NCBI RefSeq assembly: GCF_900111295.1
Contig: NZ_FOGT01000003.1
Location: forward strand, 285,553 to 349,552
Direction: 5' to 3'
Length of the DNA stretch: 64,000 nucleotides
Source: Salipaludibacillus aurantiacus
GTDB taxonomy: Bacteria; Bacillota; Bacilli; Bacillales; Salisediminibacteriaceae
Part shown: piece after piece, positions 17,370 through 29,680 of the stretch
Layout: each line of letters opens with the position of its first letter
How positions within the stretch are numbered: the stretch's first letter is position 1
Program-made: the position numbers and the translations under genes
The notes under the pieces: generated by a model
Seen by the model: the letters and a program-made list of their open reading frames with translations, nothing else
Database searches by the model: none
What the model was told of the DNA's origin: nothing

Positions 17370-18281
17370 ATGAGCAGCCAGTGGATTTTTCTTGGAGGCA
17401 AATTTGTTAAAAAGGAAGAAGCCGTCGTTTCTGTTTATGATCATGGATTTCTATATGGTGACGGGGTGTTTGAAGGCATTAGGGTTTACAGCGGAAATGT
17501 TTTTAAACTGGATGAACACCTTCAGCGCCTCTTTGAATCTGCACAATCAATAATGCTAAGCATTCCATACGAGAAGGAGGAATTGGAGCAGATTATTGTA
17601 GACACGGTCAGAAAAAATAAACTGGATAGTGCTTATATCCGAGTAGTCATCTCCAGAGGACGGGGAAACTTAGGACTCGATCCTTCCTCCTGTTCTGAGC
17701 CCCAAGTTATTGTGATTGCTGAGGCGCTCGCGCTTTTCCCTAAAGAATTATATCAGCGCGGCCTGCGAGTCGGCTCAGTAGCCAGCCGGAGAAACAGGCC
17801 GGATGTACTCAGTCCTCAAGTTAAGTCGCTGAACTATTTAAATAATATACTTGTAAAATTGGAAGCTAACCAGGCCGGTGTAGATGAAGCCCTAATGCTG
17901 AATGATCAAGGGTACGTTACTGAAGGCTCTGCTGATAATATCTTTTTAGTAAAAAACAACACTATTTATACACCTCCTGTTTATCTTGGAGCACTTGAAG
18001 GAATCACCCGGAATGTTATTATTGATCTTGCTGAAAAGCATGGGTACGAAATGAAGGAAACACCGTTTACACGGCATGATGTTTATGTTGCCGATGAAGT
18101 TTTCCTTACAGGCACAGCTGTCGAAGTTATTGCTGTCGTTGAAGTAGATGGGCGAAAGATTCAGGACGGCAAACCTGGTAAAGTAACAAATCATCTATTA
18201 TCAGAATTCAGAAAAGTCGTCAGAACGGACGGTGTTGCTTGCTACGAATCTTCTTCAACCGGTAAGGCTATCGTCAGCTAG
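17370..18281 (+). CDS. ilvE: Branched-chain amino acid aminotransferase
   Basis: 303 aa, class IV PLP-dependent aminotransferase. It interconverts leucine, isoleucine and valine with their 2-oxo acids using glutamate/2-oxoglutarate. The PLP lysine is in SPQVKSLNYLNN, the signature region is VTEGSADNIFLV, and the phosphate-binding end is GALEGITRN and FLTGTAVEV. AAAGGAG precedes the ATG. It heads the branched-chain gene block: the T-box leader begins only about 30 bases after its stop, with no obvious terminator in between, so read-through from its promoter into ilvB is likely. Confidence 0.95.
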   Translation: MSSQWIFLGGKFVKKEEAVVSVYDHGFLYGDGVFEGIRVYSGNVFKLDEHLQRLFESAQSIMLSIPYEKEELEQIIVDTVRKNKLDSAYIRVVISRGRGNLGLDPSSCSEPQVIVIAEALALFPKELYQRGLRVGSVASRRNRPDVLSPQVKSLNYLNNILVKLEANQAGVDEALMLNDQGYVTEGSADNIFLVKNNTIYTPPVYLGALEGITRNVIIDLAEKHGYEMKETPFTRHDVYVADEVFLTGTAVEVIAVVEVDGRKIQDGKPGKVTNHLLSEFRKVVRTDGVACYESSSTGKAIVS

Positions 18282-18310
18282 TCTGAATTAAAAATTTAAT
18301 ATCTTTAAAT

Positions 18311-18625
18311 CGATGATGGGAAAAAAGGTTTAAGGGACTGTATTCACAGAGAACCGGGGTCGCTGGAAGCCCGGTAATACAGCTTAATCCGACATCCTCC
18401 CCGAGTGTTATGCTGAACAAGTCAATTTAGTAGGCATAATCAGGTGTATGAACGCACCTGTTACCAAAAGAAGCAGCAGATAATCTGTCCTGCTTCATGA
18501 GACAATATTCGCGAGAGTATTGTAAAAACGGGTGGTACCGAGAAAAGTAAAGGCCTTTTCTCCCCGCTGAACATTTAAACCTGCAGAGCAGGCTCTGAAT
18601 GTCACGGGAGAAACAGGCCTTTTTA
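18311..18625 (+). promoter_or_regulatory. T-box leader (branched-chain amino acid)
   Basis: A T-box riboswitch that tests tRNA charging. The leader starts at CGATGATGGG; stem I has CAGAGAACCGG...GCTGGAAGCCCGG; the T-box bulge is GGGTGGTACC (18530-18539). The terminator pairs GGCC-TTTTCTCCCCG with CGGGAGAAA-ACA-GGCC before a T run (18552-18625). The specifier region reads GACATCCTCCCCGAG, so the codon is either ATC (isoleucine) or the overlapping CTC (leucine); by analogy with the tyrS leader layout I cannot separate them by eye. Uncharged tRNA would favour read-through into ilvB. Confidence 0.95.
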
Positions 18626-18694
18626 TATTGGACATAAATTGGACGCCTTGTCCAACTTACACTATAAGCCTATATTTTCAGGAGGGAAGATAAA

Positions 18695-20416
18695 GTGAAG
18701 GTAGATACTAAGCCAAAAACAAAGCCCGAAGCCGCAGTGAAAACAGGTGCAGATATTCTCGTAGAGTCATTGCTTGAACAGAAAGTGGAAACAATTTTCG
18801 GTTACCCTGGAGGGGCCGTCCTCCCTATTTATGACGCTTTATACCGGTCAGACGGGGATTTCGAGCATATCCTTACCCGCCATGAACAGGGAGCGATCCA
18901 TGCCGCGGAAGGTTATGCGAGGGTAGCAGGAAAACCGGGTGTCGTTATTGCTACCTCAGGACCAGGAGCTACTAACCTGGTTACAGGAATAGCAGATGCC
19001 ATGATGGACTCTCTCCCACTCGTCGTTATTACAGGGCAGGTTGCCACCTCTGTCACAGGGACAGATGCTTTTCAGGAAGCAGATGTGATGGGAATCACGA
19101 CACCTATTACAAAACACAATTATCAGGTGCAATCCAGTTATGAACTTCCAAAAGTCATAAAAGAAGCATTTCATATTGCTTCCACTGGCAGACCAGGACC
19201 TGTAGTGGTTGATATTCCTAAAGATATTTCAGCAAACTTGTGTACAGAAACAGACCAGTCGGCATTTCACCTGCCTGGGTATCAGCCGACAATAAAGCCT
19301 AATCCGCTTCAGATCAAAAAACTGACAGAAGCAATTAAAAAATCGAAGAAACCATTAATTCTAACCGGTGCAGGCGTTATTCACGGGCACGCCTCCGATA
19401 TTTTATTAGAAATTGCTGAAGAATACAGCATTCCTGTGACATCCACCCTGCTGGGTCTCGGGGCGTTCCCGGGTCAGCACGACTTGTTCCTCGGTATGGC
19501 TGGCATGCATGGAACGTATACAGCAAACATGGCGATCGCCGAATGTGATTTACTCATCAATATCGGTGCAAGGTTTGATGACCGTTTAACAGGGAACCTA
19601 AATTACTTTGCCAAAAATGCAACTGTCGCTCATGTAGATATTGATCCTGCAGAAATAGGCAAAAACGTACCGACTGATATTCCGATCGTATCTGATTCAA
19701 AAGCTGCGTTAGCAGAGCTTAAGAAACAGTTAAAAGAAGGGCCGGACCACGAGGAATGGATGGATCAGCTTAACCAGAATAAGATGGCTTATCCGCTTTG
19801 GTATAACAACCCTCCTGAAGAGATGGTTCCTCAGTGGCTCATGAAATCCCTCTACCACGCTACAAGAGGTGAAGCGATTGTGACCACGGATGTGGGGCAG
19901 CATCAAATGTGGGCGGCACAGTATTATTCTTTCGGACGCCCAAACCGCTGGGTCACATCAGGAGGGCTTGGCACTATGGGATTCGGCTTCCCTGCAGCTA
20001 TCGGTGCCCAGCTTGCAAAACCAAAAGATCCTGTTGTCGCTATTGTAGGTGACGGTGGTTTTCAAATGACTTTACAGGAATTATCAGTCCTTCAGGAAAG
20101 AGGCCTTCCTGTTAAAATCATTATCGTTAATAACGGCGCACTAGGGATGGTAAGGCAGTGGCAGGAAGCGTTCTATGATAAACGTTATTCTGAATCGATT
20201 GTCGGGGTGCAGCCGGATTTCGTGAAGCTGGCTGAAAGCTATAACATCCGCGGCATGAAAATAGAGACACAGAAGGAATTTACAGATATTATTCATGAGG
20301 TCATGGCTTACGACGGCCCTGTACTCATGGACTGCCGGGTACTGCAGCAGGAAAATGTCTATCCAATGATTGCTCCCGGTAAAGGAATTCACGAAATGGT
20401 AGGTGTGAAACCATGA
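18695..20416 (+). CDS. ilvB: Acetolactate synthase, large (catalytic) subunit
   Basis: 573 aa, ThDP-dependent. It condenses two pyruvates to acetolactate, or pyruvate with 2-oxobutyrate, the first common step to valine, leucine and isoleucine. The ThDP activating Glu is in [15 protein letters not shown]. The ThDP/Mg motif is [36 protein letters not shown]-contact segments are also present ([21 protein letters not shown]). The start is GTG with AGGAGGG 10 bases upstream. The stop overlaps the start of ilvH by 4 bases (ATGA), consistent with the large-small subunit complex. Confidence 0.97.
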   Translation: MKVDTKPKTKPEAAVKTGADILVESLLEQKVETIFGYPGGAVLPIYDALYRSDGDFEHILTRHEQGAIHAAEGYARVAGKPGVVIATSGPGATNLVTGIADAMMDSLPLVVITGQVATSVTGTDAFQEADVMGITTPITKHNYQVQSSYELPKVIKEAFHIASTGRPGPVVVDIPKDISANLCTETDQSAFHLPGYQPTIKPNPLQIKKLTEAIKKSKKPLILTGAGVIHGHASDILLEIAEEYSIPVTSTLLGLGAFPGQHDLFLGMAGMHGTYTANMAIAECDLLINIGARFDDRLTGNLNYFAKNATVAHVDIDPAEIGKNVPTDIPIVSDSKAALAELKKQLKEGPDHEEWMDQLNQNKMAYPLWYNNPPEEMVPQWLMKSLYHATRGEAIVTTDVGQHQMWAAQYYSFGRPNRWVTSGGLGTMGFGFPAAIGAQLAKPKDPVVAIVGDGGFQMTLQELSVLQERGLPVKIIIVNNGALGMVRQWQEAFYDKRYSESIVGVQPDFVKLAESYNIRGMKIETQKEFTDIIHEVMAYDGPVLMDCRVLQQENVYPMIAPGKGIHEMVGVKP

Positions 20417-20934
20417 AACGAATCATCACAGCAGTCGTTCAAAATAGAAGCGGAGTGCTAAACCGTGTTACAGGACTCATGCATAAACGGCAATTTAATA
20501 TTGAAAGCATCTCCGTAGGCCGAACAGAAACTGAAGGAATTTCGAAAATGACCTTTGTGGTTCACGTAGAAGACCACCAAAAGCTTGAACAGCTGACAAA
20601 ACAATTAAACAAGCAGATTGACGTCCTGAAGGTCACCGACCTGTCAGATAAAGCTATTGTAGCGAGGGAACTTGCCCTGATTAAAGTAGTCAGCAACGCC
20701 CACCACCGGAATGAAATCCAAGGCATGATTGAACCGTTCCGGGCTTCCATTATTGACGTGAGTAAAGACAGCCTGTCCATTCAGGTAACCGGGAAACCGG
20801 ATAAGATCGAGGCGCTCATTGATTTGCTCCGGCCATACGGCATTAAAGACATTGCACGTACAGGCCTTACAGCATTCGCTCGCGGGCACCAGCCGCAAGT
20901 GGCGGAAATGACGTCCTACTCTCTTCTTAAATAA
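20413..20934 (+). CDS. ilvH: Acetolactate synthase, small (regulatory) subunit
   Basis: 173 aa. An N-terminal ACT domain ([34 protein letters not shown]) gives valine feedback control of IlvB, and the C-terminal ALS small-subunit domain follows ([17 protein letters not shown]). Translationally coupled to ilvB through the ATGA overlap. Confidence 0.96.
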   Translation: MKRIITAVVQNRSGVLNRVTGLMHKRQFNIESISVGRTETEGISKMTFVVHVEDHQKLEQLTKQLNKQIDVLKVTDLSDKAIVARELALIKVVSNAHHRNEIQGMIEPFRASIIDVSKDSLSIQVTGKPDKIEALIDLLRPYGIKDIARTGLTAFARGHQPQVAEMTSYSLLK

Positions 20935-20965
20935 GACATTTTTACAGGACAGTAAAAATTCTTAG

Positions 20966-23600
<2,635 letters not shown>

Positions 23601-23612
23601 AGGAGGTCCACT

Positions 23613-24719
23613 ATGAATAAAAAGATCGTTCTTCTCCCCGGAGACGGGATCGGTGTTGAAGTTATTGAATCCGCAAAACAAGTGCTTGAAGCCATTTCAG
23701 ATGAATTTAACCATACTTTTTCCTTTGAAACCCATGCCATAGGAGGAGCTGCTATTGATGAATATGGCACTCCTCTTCCTGACGAAACAGATCAGGCCTG
23801 TCAGAAGGCTGACGCTGTGCTGTTAGGTGCCGTCGGCGGTCCAAAATGGGATCAGAACCCTTCACACTTAAGACCGGAAAAAGGGTTGCTCGGTATTCGC
23901 AAGTCTCTTGGTCTTTTCGCAAACCTTCGTCCGATTCAGGGTTTTGAGAACTTGCTGCATGCTTCTCCATTAAAGCATGAGGTAGTCAAAGACAGCGATT
24001 TGCTGATTGTCCGGGAATTAACCGGAGGTCTCTATTTCGGGACTCCGAGTGAACGAAGAAACAACGGCCAATCGGTTGTAGACACGCTTGCCTACGACCG
24101 CGAAGAAATTGAACGGATCGTTGAAAAAGCTTTTCAGGCAGCAAGTATCCGCAGAAAACAGTTAACATCTGTAGATAAAGCCAACGTCCTGGAATCAAGT
24201 AAACTCTGGCGTGAGATCGTCGAAGAGAAAAAAGCAGATTATCCCGATGTACAGGTCGAGCATATGCTGGTGGATGCTGCAGCTATGAAACTGATCACAA
24301 ATCCTGCCTACTTTGATGTCATTGTTACGGAAAACATGTTCGGTGATATTTTAAGTGATGAAGCATCAGTATTGACTGGCTCATTGGGCATGCTTCCTTC
24401 AGCAAGTTTGAGGGAAGACGGTTTCGGCTTATACGAGCCGGTGCATGGCTCAGCCCCGGATATTGCCGGCCAGGGGCTTGCTAATCCTTTAGCAATGATT
24501 TTGTCTACAGCGCTGATGCTACGTCATTCCCTGCATCTCGAACATGAAGCAAATGTCGTAGAAGCGGCAGTGCAGGAAGTACTGGATAACAAATATCATA
24601 CAGGTGACTTAAACATTAGAGGCGGCCATAAAGTAGGCACAGAAAAAATGACCCAACTGGTCGTTGACTGTATTAAATCAAATAATACCACTAAAAGCAT
24701 TATGAGCTGTTATGCCTAA
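23613..24719 (+). CDS. leuB: 3-isopropylmalate dehydrogenase
   Basis: 368 aa. Oxidative decarboxylation of 3-isopropylmalate with NAD+. It opens [14 protein letters not shown]; the substrate loop is [10 protein letters not shown]; the metal and catalytic region is [28 protein letters not shown]; the NAD site is [31 protein letters not shown] precedes the ATG. Confidence 0.97.
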   Translation: MNKKIVLLPGDGIGVEVIESAKQVLEAISDEFNHTFSFETHAIGGAAIDEYGTPLPDETDQACQKADAVLLGAVGGPKWDQNPSHLRPEKGLLGIRKSLGLFANLRPIQGFENLLHASPLKHEVVKDSDLLIVRELTGGLYFGTPSERRNNGQSVVDTLAYDREEIERIVEKAFQAASIRRKQLTSVDKANVLESSKLWREIVEEKKADYPDVQVEHMLVDAAAMKLITNPAYFDVIVTENMFGDILSDEASVLTGSLGMLPSASLREDGFGLYEPVHGSAPDIAGQGLANPLAMILSTALMLRHSLHLEHEANVVEAAVQEVLDNKYHTGDLNIRGGHKVGTEKMTQLVVDCIKSNNTTKSIMSCYA

Positions 24720-24732
24720 AGGAGTGACACAC

Positions 24733-26148
24733 ATGGCAACACCGAAAACAATCATTGATAAAATTTGGGAACAGCACGTCGTACACCAGGAAGAAAACAA
24801 ACCGGACTTATTATATATTGATTTACAACTTGTCCATGAAGTGACTTCTCCCCAGGCGTTTGAAGGACTGAGGATGAAAGGCCGCAGTGTCCGCCGCCCT
24901 GACCGGACGTTTGCTACTATGGACCATAATGTACCGACTGTTGCCCGTCATATTATTAATGATCCTGTTTCAAAAAAACAAATGGAAACTTTGCAGAAAA
25001 ACTGCGAGGAATTTAATGTTCCTCTTGCGGATATTGACCACCCCGACCAGGGGATCGTCCATGTGATCGGGCCGGAACTCGGCTTGACTCAGCCTGGAAA
25101 AACAATTGTATGCGGCGACAGCCATACATCCACCCACGGAGCTTTCGGCGCGCTCGCATTCGGGATTGGAACAAGTGAAGTAGAGCATGTGCTTGCTACT
25201 CAGACACTCTGGCAAGCCCGTCCGAAATCAATGAATGTAAAGGTAAATGGACGACTTAACCCTGCTGTAACAGCGAAAGACTTAATTTTGGCTATTATTG
25301 CTAAATTCGGAGTTAAATTCGGCACAGGGTATGTCGTTGAATACACCGGAGAAGCGATTCGGAACCTGACGATGGAAGAAAGAATGACAGTGTGCAACAT
25401 GTCCATTGAAGCAGGTGCAAGAGCAGGCTTAATCAGTCCTGACGCCACAACTTTCGACTACTTGAAAGGGCGCCGCCATGTTCCTGAAGGAGAGGCATTT
25501 AAAAACGCCGTCGATTACTGGTCCTCCCTCGCTTCCGATGAAGGGGCAGCCTACGATGCCACTGTAGAAATTGATGCGGATGAGGTGGAGCCTCAAGTCA
25601 CATGGGGAACCAACCCAAGTATGTGTATCCCGGTAAGCGGACATGTCCCGGCACCTGAAGATGGACGTTCTGCTGCAGATAAAGAAGAAATTGAACGGGC
25701 TTTGGAATATATGGGACTTGAAGCACATCAGCCTATATCTTCAGTTACGGTCGACCACGTTTTCATCGGCTCCTGTACTAATTCGCGTCTGAGTGATTTA
25801 CGCCGGGCCGCTAAAGTAGTCGAAGGTAAGAAAGTCCACCCTTCTGTTAAAGCTATGGTGGTCCCAGGTTCGCAAACAGTCAAAAAGGCGGCTGAAGCTG
25901 AAGGCCTCGATAAGACCTTTACAGATGCGGGATTTGAATGGAGAGAAGCGGGCTGCAGTATGTGCCTGGCTATGAACGATGACATCGTTCCACCAGGAGA
26001 AAGATGCGCCTCCACATCGAACAGGAATTTCGAAGGCCGCCAGGGTAACGGAGCAAGAACTCACCTGGTAGCTCCTGAAATGGCAGCAGCCGCTGCTGTA
26101 GAAGGCCGCTTTGTAGATGTGCGCAGCTATTTAACCGCTCCAGTATAA
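24733..26148 (+). CDS. leuC: 3-isopropylmalate dehydratase, large subunit
   Basis: 471 aa, aconitase superfamily. The [4Fe-4S] cluster cysteines are in [13 protein letters not shown] and [32 protein letters not shown] is the conserved substrate segment. It forms a heterodimer with LeuD and isomerises 2- to 3-isopropylmalate. The start at 24733 follows GGAGTGAC just after the leuB stop; an in-frame ATG 21 bases earlier lies inside leuB and lacks a site. Confidence 0.97.
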   Translation: MATPKTIIDKIWEQHVVHQEENKPDLLYIDLQLVHEVTSPQAFEGLRMKGRSVRRPDRTFATMDHNVPTVARHIINDPVSKKQMETLQKNCEEFNVPLADIDHPDQGIVHVIGPELGLTQPGKTIVCGDSHTSTHGAFGALAFGIGTSEVEHVLATQTLWQARPKSMNVKVNGRLNPAVTAKDLILAIIAKFGVKFGTGYVVEYTGEAIRNLTMEERMTVCNMSIEAGARAGLISPDATTFDYLKGRRHVPEGEAFKNAVDYWSSLASDEGAAYDATVEIDADEVEPQVTWGTNPSMCIPVSGHVPAPEDGRSAADKEEIERALEYMGLEAHQPISSVTVDHVFIGSCTNSRLSDLRRAAKVVEGKKVHPSVKAMVVPGSQTVKKAAEAEGLDKTFTDAGFEWREAGCSMCLAMNDDIVPPGERCASTSNRNFEGRQGNGARTHLVAPEMAAAAAVEGRFVDVRSYLTAPV

Positions 26149-26175
26149 ATCCGAAACAGTCAGGAGGTATTATTA

Positions 26176-26775
26176 ATGGAACCTGTAAAACATCATACTG
26201 GCCTTGTCTATCCATTAAACCGTTCCAATATTGACACCGACCAGATTATCCCTAAACAATTTTTAAAACGTATTGAACGCCAGGGTTTCGGCCAGTTTTT
26301 ATTCTATAACTGGCGTTATGATAATGAAGGAAATCCCAAAGAGGATTTTTCATTAAACGACCCTGCTTATGAAGGAGCATCTATTTTAATTGCCGGTGAA
26401 AATTTCGGCTGCGGCTCCTCGCGGGAACATGCGCCGTGGGCTCTTCAGGACTTCGGTTTCAAAGTGATTATAGCACCGAGTTTCGCGGATATATTCTATA
26501 ATAACTGTGTGAAAAATGGTATTCTGCCAGTTCAGCTGCCGGAAGAACAAACTTCAGAGCTCGTTAAAAAAGCGGAATCAGGCAACTACAATTTATCCGT
26601 AGACCTGAAAAATCAAGTCGTGTACGACGATACCGGTTTTGAAGCTTCATTTGAAATAATAAACTATTTAAAAGAAATGCTTTTAAACGGATGGGATGAA
26701 ATTGCCGTGACTCTCACCCATCAGGATAAAATTGACGCTTTTGAACAAGCGCAAGAGAAAACCACCAGCAAATAA
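26176..26775 (+). CDS. leuD: 3-isopropylmalate dehydratase, small subunit
   Basis: 199 aa. Swivel domain of the aconitase superfamily, with NIDTDQIIPKQFLKR and GENFGCGSSREHAPWALQDFG. It completes the LeuCD enzyme. AGGAGGT precedes the ATG. The stop codon lies within the stem of the operon terminator. Confidence 0.97.
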   Translation: MEPVKHHTGLVYPLNRSNIDTDQIIPKQFLKRIERQGFGQFLFYNWRYDNEGNPKEDFSLNDPAYEGASILIAGENFGCGSSREHAPWALQDFGFKVIIAPSFADIFYNNCVKNGILPVQLPEEQTSELVKKAESGNYNLSVDLKNQVVYDDTGFEASFEIINYLKEMLLNGWDEIAVTLTHQDKIDAFEQAQEKTTSK

Positions 26776-26789
26776 AAGCTGGTGGTTTT
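26758..26789. terminator. Terminator of the ilv-leu operon
   Basis: AAACCACCAGC and GCTGGTGGTTT around an 8-base loop, then Ts. The last leuD codons form the 5' arm. The symmetric A/T flanks could also serve the convergent YjcZ-type gene. Confidence 0.9.
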
Positions 26790-26797
26790 TCCGCCGT

Positions 26798-26902
26798 TTA
26801 ATACATATAAGCCGACCCGATAATGACGAGCAGAATAAACAGGACTAGTATAAGCACAAAGCTGTCTCCATAACCCATTCCGTTATGCGGCGTATAACTC
26901 AT
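26798..26902 (-). CDS. YjcZ-type small sporulation-associated peptide
   Basis: 34 aa. The short Gly/Tyr-containing head MSYTPHNGMGYGDS is followed by one hydrophobic helix (FVLILVLFILLVIIGSAYMY). This is the layout of the YjcZ family of tiny sporulation-associated membrane peptides in Bacillus (which read GGFALIVVLFILLIIVG or similar). AAGGGGGAAG lies 8 bases before the ATG. Convergent with leuD. Confidence 0.85.
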   Translation of the reverse strand: MSYTPHNGMGYGDSFVLILVLFILLVIIGSAYMY

Positions 26903-27084
26903 GGCATACTTCCCCCTTTCTTAGGTCCTATCAGCTTATGCCATAACTATTCACACGGTATGGGCTAAAAATAATTAACTGATATTCAGCCTTCGCTTTT
27001 TCCTGTTTATTAGTTATAATGGAGTATTGGAATAACATTAACTTGCTGTTCATTTATAACTTTATTATAGAGAGGAATTTGTTT

Positions 27085-28629
27085 ATGTCAGTTGACACAC
27101 CGAGACGCACGTTTGCAATTATATCCCACCCTGACGCAGGTAAAACGACATTAACTGAGAAAGTGCTTCTCCTGGGCGGCGGGATTCGCAGTGCCGGAAC
27201 TGTAAAAGGAAAAAAATCAGGTAAGTTTGCCACATCAGACTGGATGGAAATCGAGAAGCAGAGAGGAATCTCTGTTACTTCCAGTGTCATGCAGCTTCTA
27301 TACAATGATGTGCAAATTAATATTCTGGATACCCCCGGTCACCAGGATTTCAGTGAGGACACCTACCGTACACTTACAGCTGTGGATACGGCAGTTATGG
27401 TCATCGACAGCGTTAAAGGAATCGAAGCCCAGACGTTAAAACTTTTTAAAGTCTGCCGGATGAGAGGTATTCCGATTTTAACGTTTATAAATAAACTTGA
27501 CCGTGAAGGCAAGGAGCCATTAGACCTTCTTTCTGAGATTGAAGAGACGCTGGAAATGGACACTTATCCTATGAACTGGCCGGTCGGCATGGGAAAACGG
27601 CTCAAAGGAATTTACAGTATTCCCGATGACACCGTCGAAATTTATAATGATTCACATGAGAGAGAGATCATCCCTTACAAAGAGGAATCAGTACTGCAGG
27701 ATTATGAACGCGAGGCTTTGGAAGAAGAAATCATGCTTCTGGAGGAAGCCGGAAATGAGTATTCTCATGAAAAAGTTCAGAACGGGACCTTAACCCCTGT
27801 CTTTTTTGGCAGTGCGCTGTCTAATTTCGGAGTACAGTCTTTTCTTGATCAATTTGTTAAACTGGCCGCTCCACCCCAGCCGCGTAAAGCTTCAGGTGAG
27901 TCCGTTCCTCCGGAAAGTCCGCAGTTTTCCGGATTTATCTTTAAAATCCAGGCAAATATGAATCCGAATCACCGTGACCGGATTGCATTTTTAAGAGTCT
28001 GTTCCGGGCAGTTTGACAGAGGAATGGAAGTGACATTGTCACGGACAGGGAAGAAAATGAAACTGAACCAGTCACATTCCTTTTTTGCTTCCGACAGGGA
28101 AACAGTAGAAAGTGCCAAGCCTGGAGATATTGTCGGCTTATATGATTCCGGAAACTTTCAGGTCGGCGACACGATTGTCGGCGGCGGAGAGCGTCTGCAA
28201 TATGAAGAAATGCCGCAGTTCCCGCCTGAAAAGTTCGCTAAAGTCACTGCCAAAAATGCTCTAAAACATAAGCAGTATCATAAAGGAATCGAGCAGCTCG
28301 TCCAGGAAGGAACGATTCAGTTATATAAAACACCGTACTTTGAAGATTATATTATCGGGGCTGTCGGTGAACTTCAGTTCCAGGTATTCGAGTACCGGAT
28401 GAAAAATGAATATAAAGTGGATATAGAGTTCCAGCATATGACCCACGAACTAGCCAGATGGGTAACAAAAGGAAAAGTCTCTGATGACATGACAGACAGC
28501 CGTAAAATGCTTGTTAACGACCAGCAGGGACGCGCCGTCCTCTTATTTGAAAATGACTTTGCCCTCAGGTGGTTCAGCGACAAGCATCCTGACGTTGAGT
28601 TATCTACAGGATGGGATATTTTGGAATGA
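27085..28629 (+). CDS. prfC: Peptide chain release factor 3
   Basis: 514 aa. Translational GTPase that removes RF1/RF2 from the ribosome after termination. G1 is [14 protein letters not shown]2 region [12 protein letters not shown]3 DTPGHQDF, G4 NKLDRE, and G5 GSAL. The RF3 C-terminal domains follow ([17 protein letters not shown]). Length matches prfC rather than EF-G. The open frame extends 22 codons upstream, but AGAGGAA before ATG 27085 and the typical [16 protein letters not shown] start fit better. Monocistronic. Confidence 0.96.
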   Translation: MSVDTPRRTFAIISHPDAGKTTLTEKVLLLGGGIRSAGTVKGKKSGKFATSDWMEIEKQRGISVTSSVMQLLYNDVQINILDTPGHQDFSEDTYRTLTAVDTAVMVIDSVKGIEAQTLKLFKVCRMRGIPILTFINKLDREGKEPLDLLSEIEETLEMDTYPMNWPVGMGKRLKGIYSIPDDTVEIYNDSHEREIIPYKEESVLQDYEREALEEEIMLLEEAGNEYSHEKVQNGTLTPVFFGSALSNFGVQSFLDQFVKLAAPPQPRKASGESVPPESPQFSGFIFKIQANMNPNHRDRIAFLRVCSGQFDRGMEVTLSRTGKKMKLNQSHSFFASDRETVESAKPGDIVGLYDSGNFQVGDTIVGGGERLQYEEMPQFPPEKFAKVTAKNALKHKQYHKGIEQLVQEGTIQLYKTPYFEDYIIGAVGELQFQVFEYRMKNEYKVDIEFQHMTHELARWVTKGKVSDDMTDSRKMLVNDQQGRAVLLFENDFALRWFSDKHPDVELSTGWDILE

Positions 28630-28644
28630 TTTATAAACAGAATA

Positions 28645-28680
28645 AAGCCTGCAGCTTTTAAACTGCAGGCTTCTTAATTT
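28645..28680. terminator. Intrinsic terminator
   Basis: AAGCCTGCAG and CTGCAGGCTT around an 8-base loop, with a T-rich tail. It follows prfC and overlaps the stop of the convergent small gene. Confidence 0.85.
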
Positions 28681-28817
28681 GTTACTTTTCTTTTGACTGA
28701 TTTTCTCTTTCCTTCTCCCTCACACGAGCGGCACGATAATGACGCAGTGACAAACCAAAGCTTCCTTTCCACACGACCCGACCCGTTACACTGCTTGCAA
28801 ATATAAATGATGGCCAT
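28674..28817 (-). CDS. 47-aa CxxCxGxG zinc-finger-like protein
   Basis: 47 aa, basic. Two DnaJ-type zinc motifs, C7-KQ-C10-NGSGRV and C29-RS-C32-EGEGKR, are separated by 18 residues and followed by a Lys/Arg tail. Together they would supply four Cys for one zinc, as a half-size version of the DnaJ cysteine-rich domain. GGTGA lies 7 bases before the ATG, a modest ribosome site. No named family is recognised; protein or RNA binding is inference. Confidence 0.65.
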   Translation of the reverse strand: MAIIYICKQCNGSGRVERKLWFVTASLSCRSCEGEGKRKSVKRKVTN

Positions 28818-28987
28818 GTCTTATCACCGCTTTCTTCAATTTATGAAGACATGATGGTAAATTAATTATATCTTTTATTTTCAAACTATTCAATTAATTG
28901 TAGAAAGTGCGTGAACTTTTTAATTATAGGGTAAAGAACTAACAAAGCCACAGAGCTCTTAGTAAACGATCTGATTGGAGGGAAAAC
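28818..28987 (+). promoter_or_regulatory. Promoter region of the DUF1538-PII cassette
   Basis: AT-rich divergent region. TTGTAG with a 17-base spacer to TAATTA (about 28899-28927) is a possible sigma-A promoter. GGGTAA at 28929-28934 resembles a sigma-B -10, but no convincing GTTTAA lies at the right distance. Confidence 0.3.
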
Positions 28988-29680
28988 ATGAAAGATATAT
29001 ATGAACAGCTGAAAGAAGTAATAATGGCAATCCTGCCTATGGCTGTATTAATAATTATTTTACAATTTACGGTAATCGGTCTCCCTTTTGATATTTTTTT
29101 CCGTTTTATTGCAGGTGTCATCATGGTCGGACTTGGTCTATTTTTGTTTCTCGTAGGCGTACATATCGGTTTGTTACCTATTGGGGATATGATAGGGTCT
29201 GCCTTACCTAAAACAAAAAAACCCTGGTTAATTATCCTTATTGGATTTATCCTTGGCGCAGTAGTAACGATAGCTGAACCAGACGTCAGAGTACTTGCTT
29301 CTCAGGTGGATCAGGTTTCCGACGGAGCAATTTCCAATTTAGTACTTGTATATGCCGTAGCTATGGGCGTTGGATTCTTCGTGGCCGTGGCGATGGCCAG
29401 AACCATTTTCAATATTCCTTTAAAATATATACTGGTGACCGGGTATGCGGCTGTTTTCACTTTAGCTTCTTTCACCCCAGACGCATTTATACCCATATCA
29501 TTTGATGCAGGCGGAGTAACGACCGGACCTATGACCGTTCCCTTCATACTGGCGCTGGGGGTTGGAGTTGCCTCAGTTTTAAGAGGTAAGCAATCCACTA
29601 GTGACGGGTTTGGCCTAGTTGCCTTAGCTTCCATTGGTCCAATAATTTCAGTGATGATTTTGGGAGTGATTTACGGATGA
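28988..29680 (+). CDS. DUF1538 integral membrane protein, first subunit
   Basis: 230 aa with about seven hydrophobic segments. Conserved polar motifs sit between helices: VTIAEPDVRVLASQVDQVSDGAISN, then PISFDAGGVTTGPMTVPFILALGVGVA and GFGLVALASIGPIISVMILG. The neighbour protein repeats each motif, so the two are paralogs. I recall single-chain versions in proteobacteria with two such halves, suggesting that the two proteins form one pore or transporter; the function is not established. GGAGGGAAAAC precedes the ATG. The last four bases overlap the next gene. Confidence 0.88.
   Translation: MKDIYEQLKEVIMAILPMAVLIIILQFTVIGLPFDIFFRFIAGVIMVGLGLFLFLVGVHIGLLPIGDMIGSALPKTKKPWLIILIGFILGAVVTIAEPDVRVLASQVDQVSDGAISNLVLVYAVAMGVGFFVAVAMARTIFNIPLKYILVTGYAAVFTLASFTPDAFIPISFDAGGVTTGPMTVPFILALGVGVASVLRGKQSTSDGFGLVALASIGPIISVMILGVIYG

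Noticed and set aside
28929..28934. Sigma-B promoter for the DUF1538 cassette
   Set aside because: GGGTAA is present but no matching -35 lies at 12-15 bases.
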